This document shows positions 8,105 to 17,715 of a DNA stretch of 64,000 nucleotides, piece by piece. The DNA comes from JARRPM01 sp963765545 (GTDB taxonomy: Bacteria; Pseudomonadota; Gammaproteobacteria; Pseudomonadales; Halieaceae). Each line of letters begins with the position of its first letter. Within the stretch, counting starts at the first letter, position 1. The DNA is taken from NCBI GenBank assembly GCA_963765545.1, contig CAVXWW010000004.1:496001-560000 (forward strand), in the 5' to 3' direction. The notes beneath the pieces were generated by a model. The model was not told where the DNA came from. It made no database searches and was given only the letters and a program-made list of their open reading frames with translations. The position numbers and the translations under genes were made by a program.

Positions 8105-10774
8105 ATGCTTTATGACATCGACCCACTGGCTCCGTTGGTGGAAAGCGGGTTTGTCCTGCTCACGCCCAACTACCGGCTTGCGCGACGGATCAAGGTCGAG
8201 TGGGATGCCGGGAGGGCGGAGCGGGGTGAGCGTGTATGGGAACCGCTGGCGGTAATGCCGCTGGAGACCTGGCTGCTGCAACAATGGGAGCGGGCGGTGG
8301 CCCGGGGCCTGTTACCCCCCCTTGTGCGAATCGGCGCGCAGCAGGCGATGGAGCTATGGCAACAGGTGATTGCCCGGGACGAGACCAAAACCGGGGAGTA
8401 TCGACCGCTGCGCACCTCAGCCGCGGCGGAGCTGGCCAGCCAGGCCAGGGAAGCCGTGCTGCGCTGGGAAATAGATATGTCCGCTCCGGGCATTCGCCAG
8501 TCTTTCAATATGGATACCGACTGCGGCACATTTCTGCGCTGGTTTGAACTGTTTGGGCAGCGCCTGGGTAACTTGGGGCAGGCTACTCCCGTTGACTGTA
8601 TCATCCAGCTATCCGATTGCGCCGGCCAATTGCCGCCGGCCAGGGTGGCACTGCTCGAATTTGACGATATTCCCCCCCTTTACCGCTCGGTGCTCAAGGA
8701 CCTGTCCAGTGAATTGAAGGAGCTGGCACCTGCGGGGGAACGCGGCCAGCGGGTGCTGCATGGTTTTGGCGACAAGCGGACGGAATTGCAGGCCGTCGCT
8801 CGCTGGGCTGTGCAGACCACGCGCGAGAACCCAACTGCCGCCATCGGTATCGTTCTCAGCGACATGGCCGCAGAGCGCGTTACCCTGGAATACCTGCTGC
8901 GTCGGGAATTCGACTGCCTGGGCGAAAACTATACCAGCCTGCCGGTTAACTTCTCCACCGGCATTGCCCTGGACAGGGCGCCGGTGGTTCGCGATGCACT
9001 CGGGGTCCTGGCGATGGTGGGGCGGCGAACCACCGTGCCGGCAGTGCAGGCCCTGCTCAACTCGCGTTTTCTGCACCTGCCGGATGCGGGTACTCCCCTG
9101 GCCAGTGCTTTTATAACCCGCCTGTATGACGAGGGCAGGGAGGAGCTGGCGACCGCAGACCTGCGCCATACCGCCTGCGAGGTGCAGCTTGGGGAGAACC
9201 GGGGGCTGATGCTGGGCCAACACCTGCTCACGGTATCCGGTATGCGTGAACTGCGCCGACCGGCGCTACCGTCGCAGTGGATAGAGTATTTCAGCGCGGT
9301 GCTGGATGTCTGGGGCTGGCCGGGTGACGGCACCCTGGACTCGCTGGAATATCAGCAGGTAGAGCTGTGGTACCGCACCCTTGATGAACTTCGTGGTTAT
9401 GACGCGGTATGCAAGCCCATGGACTTTGGCCGGGCATTGCAACTTCTGCGCGACAGCTGTGCCCGGCAGATATCACAACCCCAGACCAGCGACAGTGCTG
9501 TGCAGGTGCTGGGACCGTTGGAAGCTGCGGGTTTGTCCTTTGACCAGCTCTGGCTGTGCGGTATGCAGGCCGGTCGCTGGCCGGCACCGGCCAGGCCCAG
9601 CCCCTTCATACCCCAGTCACTGCAGGGGCGGCTGAATATGCCGCATGCCACGGCGCAGCGCGAGTGGGACTTTGCGGCGGGCCTGCTGGCGCAATACACA
9701 CGCTCCACGCCGTTGCTGCACGCGAGTTACTGCCAACAGCTGGACGATGTGCCCGAGCTGCCCAGCGCCTTGCTGGATGGGTTTACGCAGTCAGAAATGA
9801 GCGCGGGCGCCGCGCTGGACCCGGTGTGGTCCGAACAGTGGCAGCAGCGTCAGCTCGAGTCGCTGGCCGATGATCAGGCGCCGCCCCCCGATCGGAAGCA
9901 GCTGGAGGCCATGGGCGGGGGCAGCGCATTGCTGGAAGACCAGTCGCACTGCCCGTTTCGGGCCTTCGCAAAACGGCGACTCCTGGTTGGTCCCCCGGGT
10001 GAATTCACGCTGGCATTGTCAGCTGCTGATCGTGGCTCGCTGCTGCACGATGCCCTGAATGCACTGTGGGGCAGCATCAGTGACTACCGTACCCTTGTAG
10101 ATCTCACCGTTGAGTCAGAGCAGCTACTGGTGGCACAGGCGGTAGAGGACGGTATCGCAGCCTTCCCCGCCGCGCGCCGCCGCCTGCTGGGCAAGGCGTA
10201 TTGGCGCCTGGAGGAACAGCGCCTGGTCAGTTTGTTGCACGAGTGGCTTGCGGTAGAAAAGTTGCGCAGCGAGTTTGTAGTAAGCCAGCGGGAACAGGAT
10301 ATTGCGTTATCCCTGGACCGGTTGCAGTTGCGTTTGCGGGTCGATCGTATCGACCGCCTGCCCGACGGTTCCCAGGTAATCATCGACTACAAGTCGGGTA
10401 GTAGCCGGGTGCAGGACTGGCTGGGGGAGCGCCCGGCCCGACCCCAGTTGCTGTTGTATGGTATCGCCGCTCCAGGCGCCGCCTCGGCGCTTGCCTTTGC
10501 CCAGGTGCGCCCGCGAGACAGCCGGTTTGTCGGCCTTGGTCGGACAGCCGCCGCGCCCGGCATCGCTACAGACATCAGCAAGGCCGCGCAAAACTGTCTT
10601 GAAGACGCCGACTGGGACTCACTGAACATCTACTGGCGCGCCAACCTGGAGCGGCTGGCAGCGGAGTTTGTCGCCGGCGATGCCCGGGTCGATCCGCTGG
10701 CGCCCGCCAGTTGTGCCTGGTGCGGGCTGCAGCCCCTGTGCCGGATTGGCAGTGCCGTGGAGCCTCAGGAATGA
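8105..10774 (+). CDS. AddB-like PD-(D/E)XK nuclease, probable DNA repair protein
   Basis: 889 aa from ATG 8105, which has AAGGAG (8088-8093) 11 nt upstream; the GTG at 8093 overlaps that site and is unlikely. The N-terminal two thirds resemble an inactivated UvrD-like helicase fold, as in AddB. The C-terminal third has nuclease residues (RVDRID then IIDYKSG) and an AddB-type iron-sulfur set: Cys near residue 615 (SHCPFRAFAKRR) and a cluster near 870 (CAWCGLQPLC). It matches the family annotated as 'probable DNA repair protein' (TIGR03623-like, from memory). Its stop overlaps the start of the helicase gene (ATGA), so the two subunits are probably made together as a double-strand end resection complex. 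Confidence 0.88.
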   Translation: MLYDIDPLAPLVESGFVLLTPNYRLARRIKVEWDAGRAERGERVWEPLAVMPLETWLLQQWERAVARGLLPPLVRIGAQQAMELWQQVIARDETKTGEYRPLRTSAAAELASQAREAVLRWEIDMSAPGIRQSFNMDTDCGTFLRWFELFGQRLGNLGQATPVDCIIQLSDCAGQLPPARVALLEFDDIPPLYRSVLKDLSSELKELAPAGERGQRVLHGFGDKRTELQAVARWAVQTTRENPTAAIGIVLSDMAAERVTLEYLLRREFDCLGENYTSLPVNFSTGIALDRAPVVRDALGVLAMVGRRTTVPAVQALLNSRFLHLPDAGTPLASAFITRLYDEGREELATADLRHTACEVQLGENRGLMLGQHLLTVSGMRELRRPALPSQWIEYFSAVLDVWGWPGDGTLDSLEYQQVELWYRTLDELRGYDAVCKPMDFGRALQLLRDSCARQISQPQTSDSAVQVLGPLEAAGLSFDQLWLCGMQAGRWPAPARPSPFIPQSLQGRLNMPHATAQREWDFAAGLLAQYTRSTPLLHASYCQQLDDVPELPSALLDGFTQSEMSAGAALDPVWSEQWQQRQLESLADDQAPPPDRKQLEAMGGGSALLEDQSHCPFRAFAKRRLLVGPPGEFTLALSAADRGSLLHDALNALWGSISDYRTLVDLTVESEQLLVAQAVEDGIAAFPAARRRLLGKAYWRLEEQRLVSLLHEWLAVEKLRSEFVVSQREQDIALSLDRLQLRLRVDRIDRLPDGSQVIIDYKSGSSRVQDWLGERPARPQLLLYGIAAPGAASALAFAQVRPRDSRFVGLGRTAAAPGIATDISKAAQNCLEDADWDSLNIYWRANLERLAAEFVAGDARVDPLAPASCAWCGLQPLCRIGSAVEPQE

Positions 10775-13700
10775 GTATTGCCGATGCCACCGAGCGCGCG
10801 CGTGCGATAGAGCCAGGCACCAGCTTTTGTGTCAGTGCCCCGGCAGGTTCGGGCAAGACCGAGTTACTGATACAGCGCTATCTGCGATTGTTGTCCCGGG
10901 TGGAGCGCCCCGAGCAGGTTCTTGCCATCACCTTTACCCGCAAGGCTGCCGCAGAGATGCGGGGCCGCGTGGTGGAGGCCCTGCAGGCCGCCAGGCGCAA
11001 TGAGCCTTGCGACAGTGCGCATCAGCAGGTTACCCGCGAGCTCGCGCAACAGGCCCTGCTGGCTGATGAGCGCGGCGATTGGCATCTGGTGCGTGACATA
11101 TCCCGCCTGAACATCAAGACCATCGACAGTTTCTGTGGGGGCTTGATCCGGCAAATGCCGGTGCTGAGTAACTTTGGTGGCCAGGCGGGCCTGCTGGACG
11201 ACGCCAGTGAGCTCTACGCCCGGGCAGTCGTGGAACTGTTTCGCCACGTGGATGAGGAACATGCGATAGCGGGCGACCTGAGGGCGCTCATGCTGCACTT
11301 TGACAACAACTGGGAGCGCTTGCAGAGCCTGCTGATGGCAATGCTCGCGCGACGCGACCAGTGGCGTCAGTACGTTGGTGTTCACCGCGACCCGCAGGAG
11401 TCCGAGGCCTACCTGGTGGCAACCGTAGATGACCTGGTCCGGTCAGAGCTCTCCTCGCTGGCGGAGCGGCTGGCGCCCTTCCAGGGAGAGCTTGCAGAGC
11501 TGATGCAATACGCTGCGGGTAATCTCGGTCAGGATGCCCCGGACGGATTTCCCGGCTGCGAACCCGGTGATATCGGCCACTGGCGCCGATTGCGCAGCAT
11601 GCTGGTCACCAGTCAGGGAGGCTGGCGCAAACGGCTGGACAAGAACATGGGCTTCCCTCCCGGCAAGGGGGTAGAGGGCGAGCGCAAGGAACAACTCAAG
11701 GGCATTCTGGAAGAGCTGGCCCCACTGGATGGCCTGGAGCAGATGGTGGCGGACATCAAAACCCTGCCGGTGCTCGATGCGGGGAGCGACTCCTGGCAGC
11801 TGTTGTTGCACCTGTCCCGGTTACTGCCGCTGCTCGCGGCGGAGTTGTTGCTGGTATTCCAGCGGGAGGGGGCTGTCGATCACAACCAGGTGGCTCTCTC
11901 TGCGCTGCAGGCGCTGGGTGACGACGATGCACCCACGGAGCTGGCATTGCGTCTCGACTACCAGATCGAGCATATCCTGGTGGACGAGTTCCAGGACACC
12001 GCGATCAACCAGTACGAGTTGATAAATGCCCTGACCCGGGGCTGGGGCCTGCACAATGAGGGCAACCCGGAGGCGCCGCGTACGGTGATGATCGTGGGTG
12101 ACGGAATGCAATCCATTTACGGCTTTCGCGGCGCGAATGTCGGCCTGTTCCTGCAGGCCCGGCTTGAAGGCTTCAATGGAGTACGGCTGGAACACCTGCA
12201 ATTACGCTGTAATTTTCGCTCCGATGCGGGTCTTGTCGATTGGGTTAACGCCAGTTTTGCGCAGGCTTTTCCGGCGACGGACGATATCAATCGTGGGCGA
12301 GTGCGCTTCACGCCCGCCACGGCGGTTCGCCCGCAGGGGAATCTGCCCGCGGTGGGTTTGCACGCCTTTGAACTCGAGCGGGACCCTGAGCAGGAAATCG
12401 CCTTCGTATGCGATCAGCTTGCCGATGCCTTTGCGGATCCCGAGTGCAGCAGCATTGCTGTGCTGGGTCGAAGCCGCAGCCATTTGCAGCCGGTGATTAC
12501 CGGGCTACAAAAGCGTTCCATTCCCTACAGTGCGCAGGCCATGGACAGCCTGGCCCTGTCGCCCCTGGTGTCCGACTTGCTGACCCTTTGCCGGGTCCTG
12601 GCCGGGGATGCTGATCGGCTTGCCTGGATGGCGCTGCTGCGCGCCCCCTGGTGCGGTTTGCGCCTGGCGGACATGCTGGAGCTGGCGCGCTGGGGCGATA
12701 CGCCAAGGCACACACCACTGTGGCTGGTGCTGCAGGATCCGGCACTGCGGCAGCGCCTGACGCCCGATGGCAAGGCCCGGGTTGAGGCACTGCTGCCGGT
12801 GCTTGGCCGGGCCAGGCTCAAACGCGATCGTTTGGGACTGCGCGACTGGGTCGAATCCACCTGGTTGGGTTTGGGCGGGGCGGCCACCGCAAGCGATGTG
12901 ACTGCACTGGCCGATGCCGAGAGTTTCTTCCAGTTGTTGGAGCAGGCCGAGCGAGAGGGCTTTGGACTCGATGTCGACTGGTTGTCGCGCCGCCTGGAAA
13001 AACAGTTCATGGATGGCGGCGAGCCGGGTAGCAAGATACAGATCATGACACTGCACAAGGCCAAGGGGCTTGAATTCGACTGCGTGTTTATTCCGCAACT
13101 GGCCAGGACATCCCGCGGAGACGACCGCGAATTGCTGCTATGGGATGAGCACAGTAATCGTGACGGCGAGCGCAGTTTCCTGCTGGCGGCAGATGACCAC
13201 AGTGAGAAGGAATCGCCCACACTGTATAACTACCTGGGCAAATTGCGCAAAGACAAAAGCCTGCTTGAAGGAACCCGGTTACTGTACGTGGGTGCCACCC
13301 GTGCCGCGCAACGCCTGGTACTCAGTGCCAGCCTGAAGCCGGACCCCAACAGCGGCGAGCTGCGAGCGCCCGCCGCACGCAGCCTGCTGTACCCGATCTG
13401 GGACAGTTTCCAGCAGCAGATGCAGATGCACGAGCCGATCACGGTAACAACCATCGATACTGCAAGTGCTGTGGCGCGACCACTGCTGCGTCTGCAACAG
13501 CCATGCACTATCCCGGCCCCACTTGAACCAGAGGCAGCGACAGGCATCGGGCGCAATATCCCGCAGCGCCCGACGAACTACCGGGAGCGCTGTGTGGGGA
13601 CCGCGGTACACCTTGCCCTGGAAGAGTTGTCCCGTTGCGCCGAGCTACCCGCCGCGCCAGGCCATGACGACGTCGCGCGTTGGCGTTCGACGCTGGCCGC

Positions 13701-14133
13701 GATGGGCTTGTGGGGGGCGGCATTGGATGCGGCGATTGCGGAGGTAGAGCAGGCGGTATCTGTCACACTGGCGCCCGACGGGAAGGGACGATGGATACTG
13801 TCCAGTGAGCATCCGCAGGCGCACAGTGAATGGGCGCTGAGTCGGGTGGAGCCTTCTACCGGCCGTATTGAGGACCTTGTCATCGACCGCTGTTTTATCG
13901 ATGGGCAAAGCGGTATTCGCTGGTTGATCGATTACAAGAACAGCCGACCGGCGCCGCATGAAACACAGGTAGAATTCTGCCAGCAGCAGGCGGAGGTATA
14001 TCGCGAGCAACTGCTGCGTTACCGCGCGGCATTGAGTGACGTCGGTGACGAAGCGATCTGTTGTGCACTTTACTTTACCGCGCTTGGAATTTTCTACCCG
14101 CTAAAAGAACTCAATCTGGAGGCGAAGCAATAG
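10771..14133 (+). CDS. UvrD/AddA-like helicase-nuclease
   Basis: 1120 aa starting at ATG 10771, which overlaps the previous stop by 4 bp. Superfamily 1A helicase motifs are in order: Walker A SAPAGSGKTELL (near residue 20), motif Ia ITFTRKAAAEMRGR, Walker B ILVDEFQDT, motif III GDGMQSIYGFRGA, motif IV RCNFRSDAGL, motif V MTLHKAKGLEFDCVF, motif VI YVGATRAAQRL. A C-terminal nuclease domain is shown by WLIDYKNSRP with a trailing Q/Y-rich helix. Together with the upstream subunit it forms an AddAB-type rather than RecBCD-type pair. Whether it replaces or supplements RecBCD cannot be told from this window. Confidence 0.92.
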   Translation: MSIADATERARAIEPGTSFCVSAPAGSGKTELLIQRYLRLLSRVERPEQVLAITFTRKAAAEMRGRVVEALQAARRNEPCDSAHQQVTRELAQQALLADERGDWHLVRDISRLNIKTIDSFCGGLIRQMPVLSNFGGQAGLLDDASELYARAVVELFRHVDEEHAIAGDLRALMLHFDNNWERLQSLLMAMLARRDQWRQYVGVHRDPQESEAYLVATVDDLVRSELSSLAERLAPFQGELAELMQYAAGNLGQDAPDGFPGCEPGDIGHWRRLRSMLVTSQGGWRKRLDKNMGFPPGKGVEGERKEQLKGILEELAPLDGLEQMVADIKTLPVLDAGSDSWQLLLHLSRLLPLLAAELLLVFQREGAVDHNQVALSALQALGDDDAPTELALRLDYQIEHILVDEFQDTAINQYELINALTRGWGLHNEGNPEAPRTVMIVGDGMQSIYGFRGANVGLFLQARLEGFNGVRLEHLQLRCNFRSDAGLVDWVNASFAQAFPATDDINRGRVRFTPATAVRPQGNLPAVGLHAFELERDPEQEIAFVCDQLADAFADPECSSIAVLGRSRSHLQPVITGLQKRSIPYSAQAMDSLALSPLVSDLLTLCRVLAGDADRLAWMALLRAPWCGLRLADMLELARWGDTPRHTPLWLVLQDPALRQRLTPDGKARVEALLPVLGRARLKRDRLGLRDWVESTWLGLGGAATASDVTALADAESFFQLLEQAEREGFGLDVDWLSRRLEKQFMDGGEPGSKIQIMTLHKAKGLEFDCVFIPQLARTSRGDDRELLLWDEHSNRDGERSFLLAADDHSEKESPTLYNYLGKLRKDKSLLEGTRLLYVGATRAAQRLVLSASLKPDPNSGELRAPAARSLLYPIWDSFQQQMQMHEPITVTTIDTASAVARPLLRLQQPCTIPAPLEPEAATGIGRNIPQRPTNYRERCVGTAVHLALEELSRCAELPAAPGHDDVARWRSTLAAMGLWGAALDAAIAEVEQAVSVTLAPDGKGRWILSSEHPQAHSEWALSRVEPSTGRIEDLVIDRCFIDGQSGIRWLIDYKNSRPAPHETQVEFCQQQAEVYREQLLRYRAALSDVGDEAICCALYFTALGIFYPLKELNLEAKQ

Positions 14134-14135
14134 GG

Positions 14136-14855
14136 ATGCCTTACTTTGCCGGTCGTTATATTGAGCGCGTGGTCATCCTCACCGGCGCAGGTATCTCCGC
14201 CGAGTCCGGTGTGCCTACCTTCAGGGATGCCGATGGCTTGTGGGAGCGGCACGACCCCATGGACTTAGCCACTCCGGAAGCCTTCAGTCGCGACCCGGAT
14301 CTTGTCTACCGCTTTTACAATGCGCGCAGGTCAAAGCTGGCGGAGGTGACCCCGAATGCTGCACACACAGCCGTGGCGCGCTTGCAGCGGGACTTCGCCG
14401 GAGAAGTATTCCTGGTCACCCAGAATGTGGATGACCTGCACGAACGCGCCGGCAGTAACCAGGTCTGCCATATGCACGGTGAACTGCAGTCCGCCCTGTG
14501 CACTGCCTGCGAGCGACGAATCACAGCGGCCAGTGATTTCGATGCCCTGAGTCACTGCCCGGGCTGTGGTACCCGCGGTACCCTGCGGCCCGATGTTGTC
14601 TGGTTTGGCGAAATGCCCTATGCGATGGACACCATAGAAGCGCGCCTGGCTGACTGCGAACTGTTTGTCGCGATCGGCACTTCAGGCCTGGTCTATCCCG
14701 CCGCGGGTTTTGTGCGTCGCGCTCTTGCCGGGGGCGCCACGACAGTTGAGGTGAACAAGCAGCTGAGCGAGGTCACGGAATTGTTCCACCACCAGCGCCA
14801 GGGCCTGGCGACCGTTACTGTCACGGCGTTGGTGGATGAGCTGTTGTCGGCTTGA
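14136..14855 (+). CDS. cobB: NAD-dependent protein deacylase, sirtuin CobB type
   Basis: 239 aa. Start at ATG 14136, directly after the helicase stop, with GGAGG 14 nt upstream. NAD-binding GAGISAESGVPTFRDADGLW, TQNVDDLHERAGS, catalytic His114 in CHMHGEL, and two zinc pairs (CTAC near 122-125 and CPGC near 145) are all present. Tyr61 and Arg64 in FYNARR match the YxxR pair that lets class III sirtuins such as E. coli CobB remove succinyl groups, so desuccinylation as well as deacetylation is predicted. The tight spacing suggests cotranscription with the AddAB-like pair. Confidence 0.93.
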   Translation: MPYFAGRYIERVVILTGAGISAESGVPTFRDADGLWERHDPMDLATPEAFSRDPDLVYRFYNARRSKLAEVTPNAAHTAVARLQRDFAGEVFLVTQNVDDLHERAGSNQVCHMHGELQSALCTACERRITAASDFDALSHCPGCGTRGTLRPDVVWFGEMPYAMDTIEARLADCELFVAIGTSGLVYPAAGFVRRALAGGATTVEVNKQLSEVTELFHHQRQGLATVTVTALVDELLSA

Positions 14856-14871
14856 CACTGACGGCCGCTAC

Positions 14872-15996
14872 TCAGCGTCGCTCGGCCAGCCAGACAATGA
14901 ACCGATTGTCACGCGCTAGCTTGTCCACCTTGTGAAAGTGCCGTCGCAGCGTGGGTAGATAATCCAGGTGCTGGTTGGCAACCAGGCACAGGCGTCCGCC
15001 GGGCTGCAAATGCTGCGCGCACTGTTCCAGCAGGCGTTTTCCCGCATATTCATCTACCACATGATTCAGGTGGAATGGTGGATTACACACAATCAGTTGC
15101 GCAGCCTCGCCGCGGTAAGCCGCCAGGCCGTCGCCGTGATGAAAATGGATGTGGTGGCCCTGGTCAGGAAAGAGGTCGGCGACATTGCGTCGTGCAGACG
15201 CTACCGCCATGGCGGACTCATCGGCGAGCACAAGCTCGCTGGCAAGCCCCGACCGGAATGCGGCGAGGCCCAGCACGCCGTTGCCACAGGCAAGGTCGAT
15301 CACTGTGTCAGCCGGTTCTAATCGGGACAGTTGCGCCAGCAACAGTCGGCTGCCCCCATCGAGCCGGTCCTGGCTGAAAACGTTGGGCAGGGCTCGCAAC
15401 TGAGCCTGCAGCGCATCACAGTAATAGCTGGCCGCCGAAGACTCGGCAGGTGGTTCCTGTTCATCCCTGCTGGCGCTGAACATTCTCGCCTTGCGCTGGC
15501 CCCGGTGTCGCTCGGTCGGCCCTATGTAACGCTCCAGCAGTTCGGCCACGCGCGGCGACAGGTGCTTGTCCATGCCGGCTGCCAGTATCTTTACACCGGG
15601 TGGCGCAAGCCTGGCCAGTATGCTCAGCTGATATTCGAGGTAGGGCATTTGCTTGGGGACTCGCAGGGCTACCAGCGCCGGTGTTTCCAGGGGTTCAACA
15701 GTACTCCAGACAACAGGCACATCTGCACATTGATTAAGAGCCAGGTTGTGCTGCACTGCCATGGAGGCCAGGGCAGAGTCCGTCCACACCGCTTGCGGTT
15801 GCAGCGCTACAGCAAGGCCACCGTGCTCATCATTGACTACCAGGGTCTGGCTGCCGTCAATGCCCAGGCGATTGATTTCTTCCAGCAACAACAGGTCTGC
15901 TGCGCACCATGCCAGCAGGGGTTCATTGCGCCGCGTCGGATAGCGCGACAGGCTGAAATCACCGAAGGGTGTTTGGTAGGGCTTTGCTGTTCTCAT
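14872..15996 (-). CDS. rlmG: 23S rRNA (guanine-N2)-methyltransferase RlmG
   Basis: 374 aa, near the E. coli length of 378. There are two methyltransferase-like halves; the C-terminal catalytic half carries the SAM motif VIDLACGNGVLGL (around residue 235) and the NPPF catalytic motif (VCNPPFHLNHV). The stretch LPNVFSQDRLD before it and VANQHLDYLPTLRRHF near the end match RlmG closely. The enzyme modifies G1835 of 23S rRNA. ATG 15996 is chosen over TTG 15999. RsmC is the alternative family, but the N-terminus fits RlmG better. Confidence 0.88.
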   Translation of the reverse strand: MRTAKPYQTPFGDFSLSRYPTRRNEPLLAWCAADLLLLEEINRLGIDGSQTLVVNDEHGGLAVALQPQAVWTDSALASMAVQHNLALNQCADVPVVWSTVEPLETPALVALRVPKQMPYLEYQLSILARLAPPGVKILAAGMDKHLSPRVAELLERYIGPTERHRGQRKARMFSASRDEQEPPAESSAASYYCDALQAQLRALPNVFSQDRLDGGSRLLLAQLSRLEPADTVIDLACGNGVLGLAAFRSGLASELVLADESAMAVASARRNVADLFPDQGHHIHFHHGDGLAAYRGEAAQLIVCNPPFHLNHVVDEYAGKRLLEQCAQHLQPGGRLCLVANQHLDYLPTLRRHFHKVDKLARDNRFIVWLAERR

Positions 15997-16051
15997 CAAC
16001 TAAAGTGGTGGCGTGAGAGGGAGTGGGGGGTGAACCGGCAATTGCGGCGGC

Positions 16052-17422
16052 CTAGAAACCGCCGACATGGAGTTTGAGTGTCTGGCCTGGTTGCAGGTAT
16101 TTGCGCGGATCAAGCGCGTTCCAGGCCACGATGTCATCCACGCTGACCTTGTACTTGCCGGCAATTCGCGCCAATGAATCGCCGCGCCGGACCTTGTAGC
16201 CTATGCTCGGCGCTGGCGGGGTACCCGCCAGGGCAAGGCCGCCAGTGTACTCGCTGCTGGGAATCATCAGGGTACTGCCGGCCTTTATCATGCTGCCGTT
16301 AATGCCGTTGGCCTGGCGCAATAACGCCACATCGGTGTGAAACTTCTTCGCGATGCTTATCAGGTTATCCCCGGGTTTGATGTGGTAGTAGCGCCAGCGC
16401 ACCCGCTGCTCGGGTCCCAGTTCGGCGATTTCCCCCTCCAGCAGCGCACCGTAGCCTACCGGCACCAGGATTTCATGCTCCCGGTCCGGTGCCGTTGCCC
16501 AGCGCAGATGGCCGGGGTTGAGGTCCTTGAGTGTTTCGATGCTGAGATCCGCCAACTCGGCAGCCTGCGCCAGCTCGATTTGCCCACCCGTCCTGGCAAC
16601 CTCAAATGCAGGCTCATTGGGGACCGGCGGAATATCGGCGTCATGATCTGCGGGCTGAGACAGAATCTGGGTCAGGGCGAGTATCCTTGGAACATACCAG
16701 CGGGTTTCGCGGGGCAGGTCCAGCGACCAGTAGTCGGTAGGCAGGCCCTTTTTGATGTTCTGCCGCTGGGCCCGGGCGACACGCCCCCGGCCGGCGTTGT
16801 AAGCGGCCAGGGTCAGCATCCAGTCATTATCAAATTGCGCGTTGAGCTCTTCCAGGTAGTCCAGTGCAACCCGGGTTGAATCGCGCACGGCGCGCCGCCC
16901 GTCAAACCACCAGTCCTGCTGTAACCCCAGGTGTTCGCCGGTGGCGGGCATGATCTGCCATAAACCCGCAGCGGAACCGGAGGAGTAGGCGAAGGGGTCC
17001 AGGGTGCTCTCAACCATGGGCACGAGCACCAGTTCCATCGGCAAATTGCGTTTTTCCACCTGCTCCACAATGTAGTACAGGTATAAAGAACCCCGTCGGG
17101 ACAGCAGCGGCAGGTAATTGTACTGCGCCAGATAGGCCTCGCGTGCCTTGTCTACCCGCGGGTTATCGACATCCTGCCAGGTCAGCTTTGAACCGATTCG
17201 ACGCCACAGGTCCGAGTGATCGTCTGCGGTATCCCCGGCCGCGGCTGCCCGGTTGCTGCTGGACCATGGAAAGTGTGTGTCGACCGCGGGGGAATTGGGG
17301 TACAGGCTGTCCTGCGCGAGCGCGGAACCGCTGGTGGATATGCTGCCCCCGGTACTCATTGACTGACAGCCACTGAGAAAAGACAGGCAAGAAAATGCTA
17401 TAAGAAAGCTCTTTAACGTCAT
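16052..17422 (-). CDS. mltD: Membrane-bound lytic murein transglycosylase D
   Basis: 456-aa lipoprotein that cleaves peptidoglycan glycan strands to 1,6-anhydromuropeptides. A lipobox (FLSGC, Cys19) directs it to the outer membrane. The SLT domain spans about residues 125-245, with catalytic Glu in PMVESTLDP, AAGLWQIMPATGEHLGL and the AYNAGRGRV motif. Two LysM peptidoglycan-binding repeats follow (YHIKPGDNLISIAKKF and YKVRRGDSLARIAGKY). It stands opposite the methyltransferase-rnhA-dnaQ genes, the E. coli order, but gloB, which sits between them in E. coli, is absent here. A CGGCGG/CCGCCG hairpin (16045-16064) spans the stop codon. Confidence 0.94.
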   Translation of the reverse strand: MTLKSFLIAFSCLSFLSGCQSMSTGGSISTSGSALAQDSLYPNSPAVDTHFPWSSSNRAAAAGDTADDHSDLWRRIGSKLTWQDVDNPRVDKAREAYLAQYNYLPLLSRRGSLYLYYIVEQVEKRNLPMELVLVPMVESTLDPFAYSSGSAAGLWQIMPATGEHLGLQQDWWFDGRRAVRDSTRVALDYLEELNAQFDNDWMLTLAAYNAGRGRVARAQRQNIKKGLPTDYWSLDLPRETRWYVPRILALTQILSQPADHDADIPPVPNEPAFEVARTGGQIELAQAAELADLSIETLKDLNPGHLRWATAPDREHEILVPVGYGALLEGEIAELGPEQRVRWRYYHIKPGDNLISIAKKFHTDVALLRQANGINGSMIKAGSTLMIPSSEYTGGLALAGTPPAPSIGYKVRRGDSLARIAGKYKVSVDDIVAWNALDPRKYLQPGQTLKLHVGGF

Positions 17423-17715
17423 GAAATTAATACAAATATTCTAGTTCTAGTTTGTTGTGATCATACGTTTATGCCAGCACTTGAGCCGCCTGACATAGAA
17501 AAACCATTCTAATACACCTCATCAAAGTCTAGCCCGAGGCGGCGCGGAGTCCAGCGAATCATGCCAATTCCCCGACAAACATGGGTTTGGGATCGGATTC
17601 AGGCCGGCAGCGATAACAGCCGGGGTAGAACATCCAAATGCCGGCAAAATGCAGTACCATGGCCGCTCGACATTAACGAACCCCGGTTCGCCTGAACCGA
17701 GGGCCTGGCGGGGTT

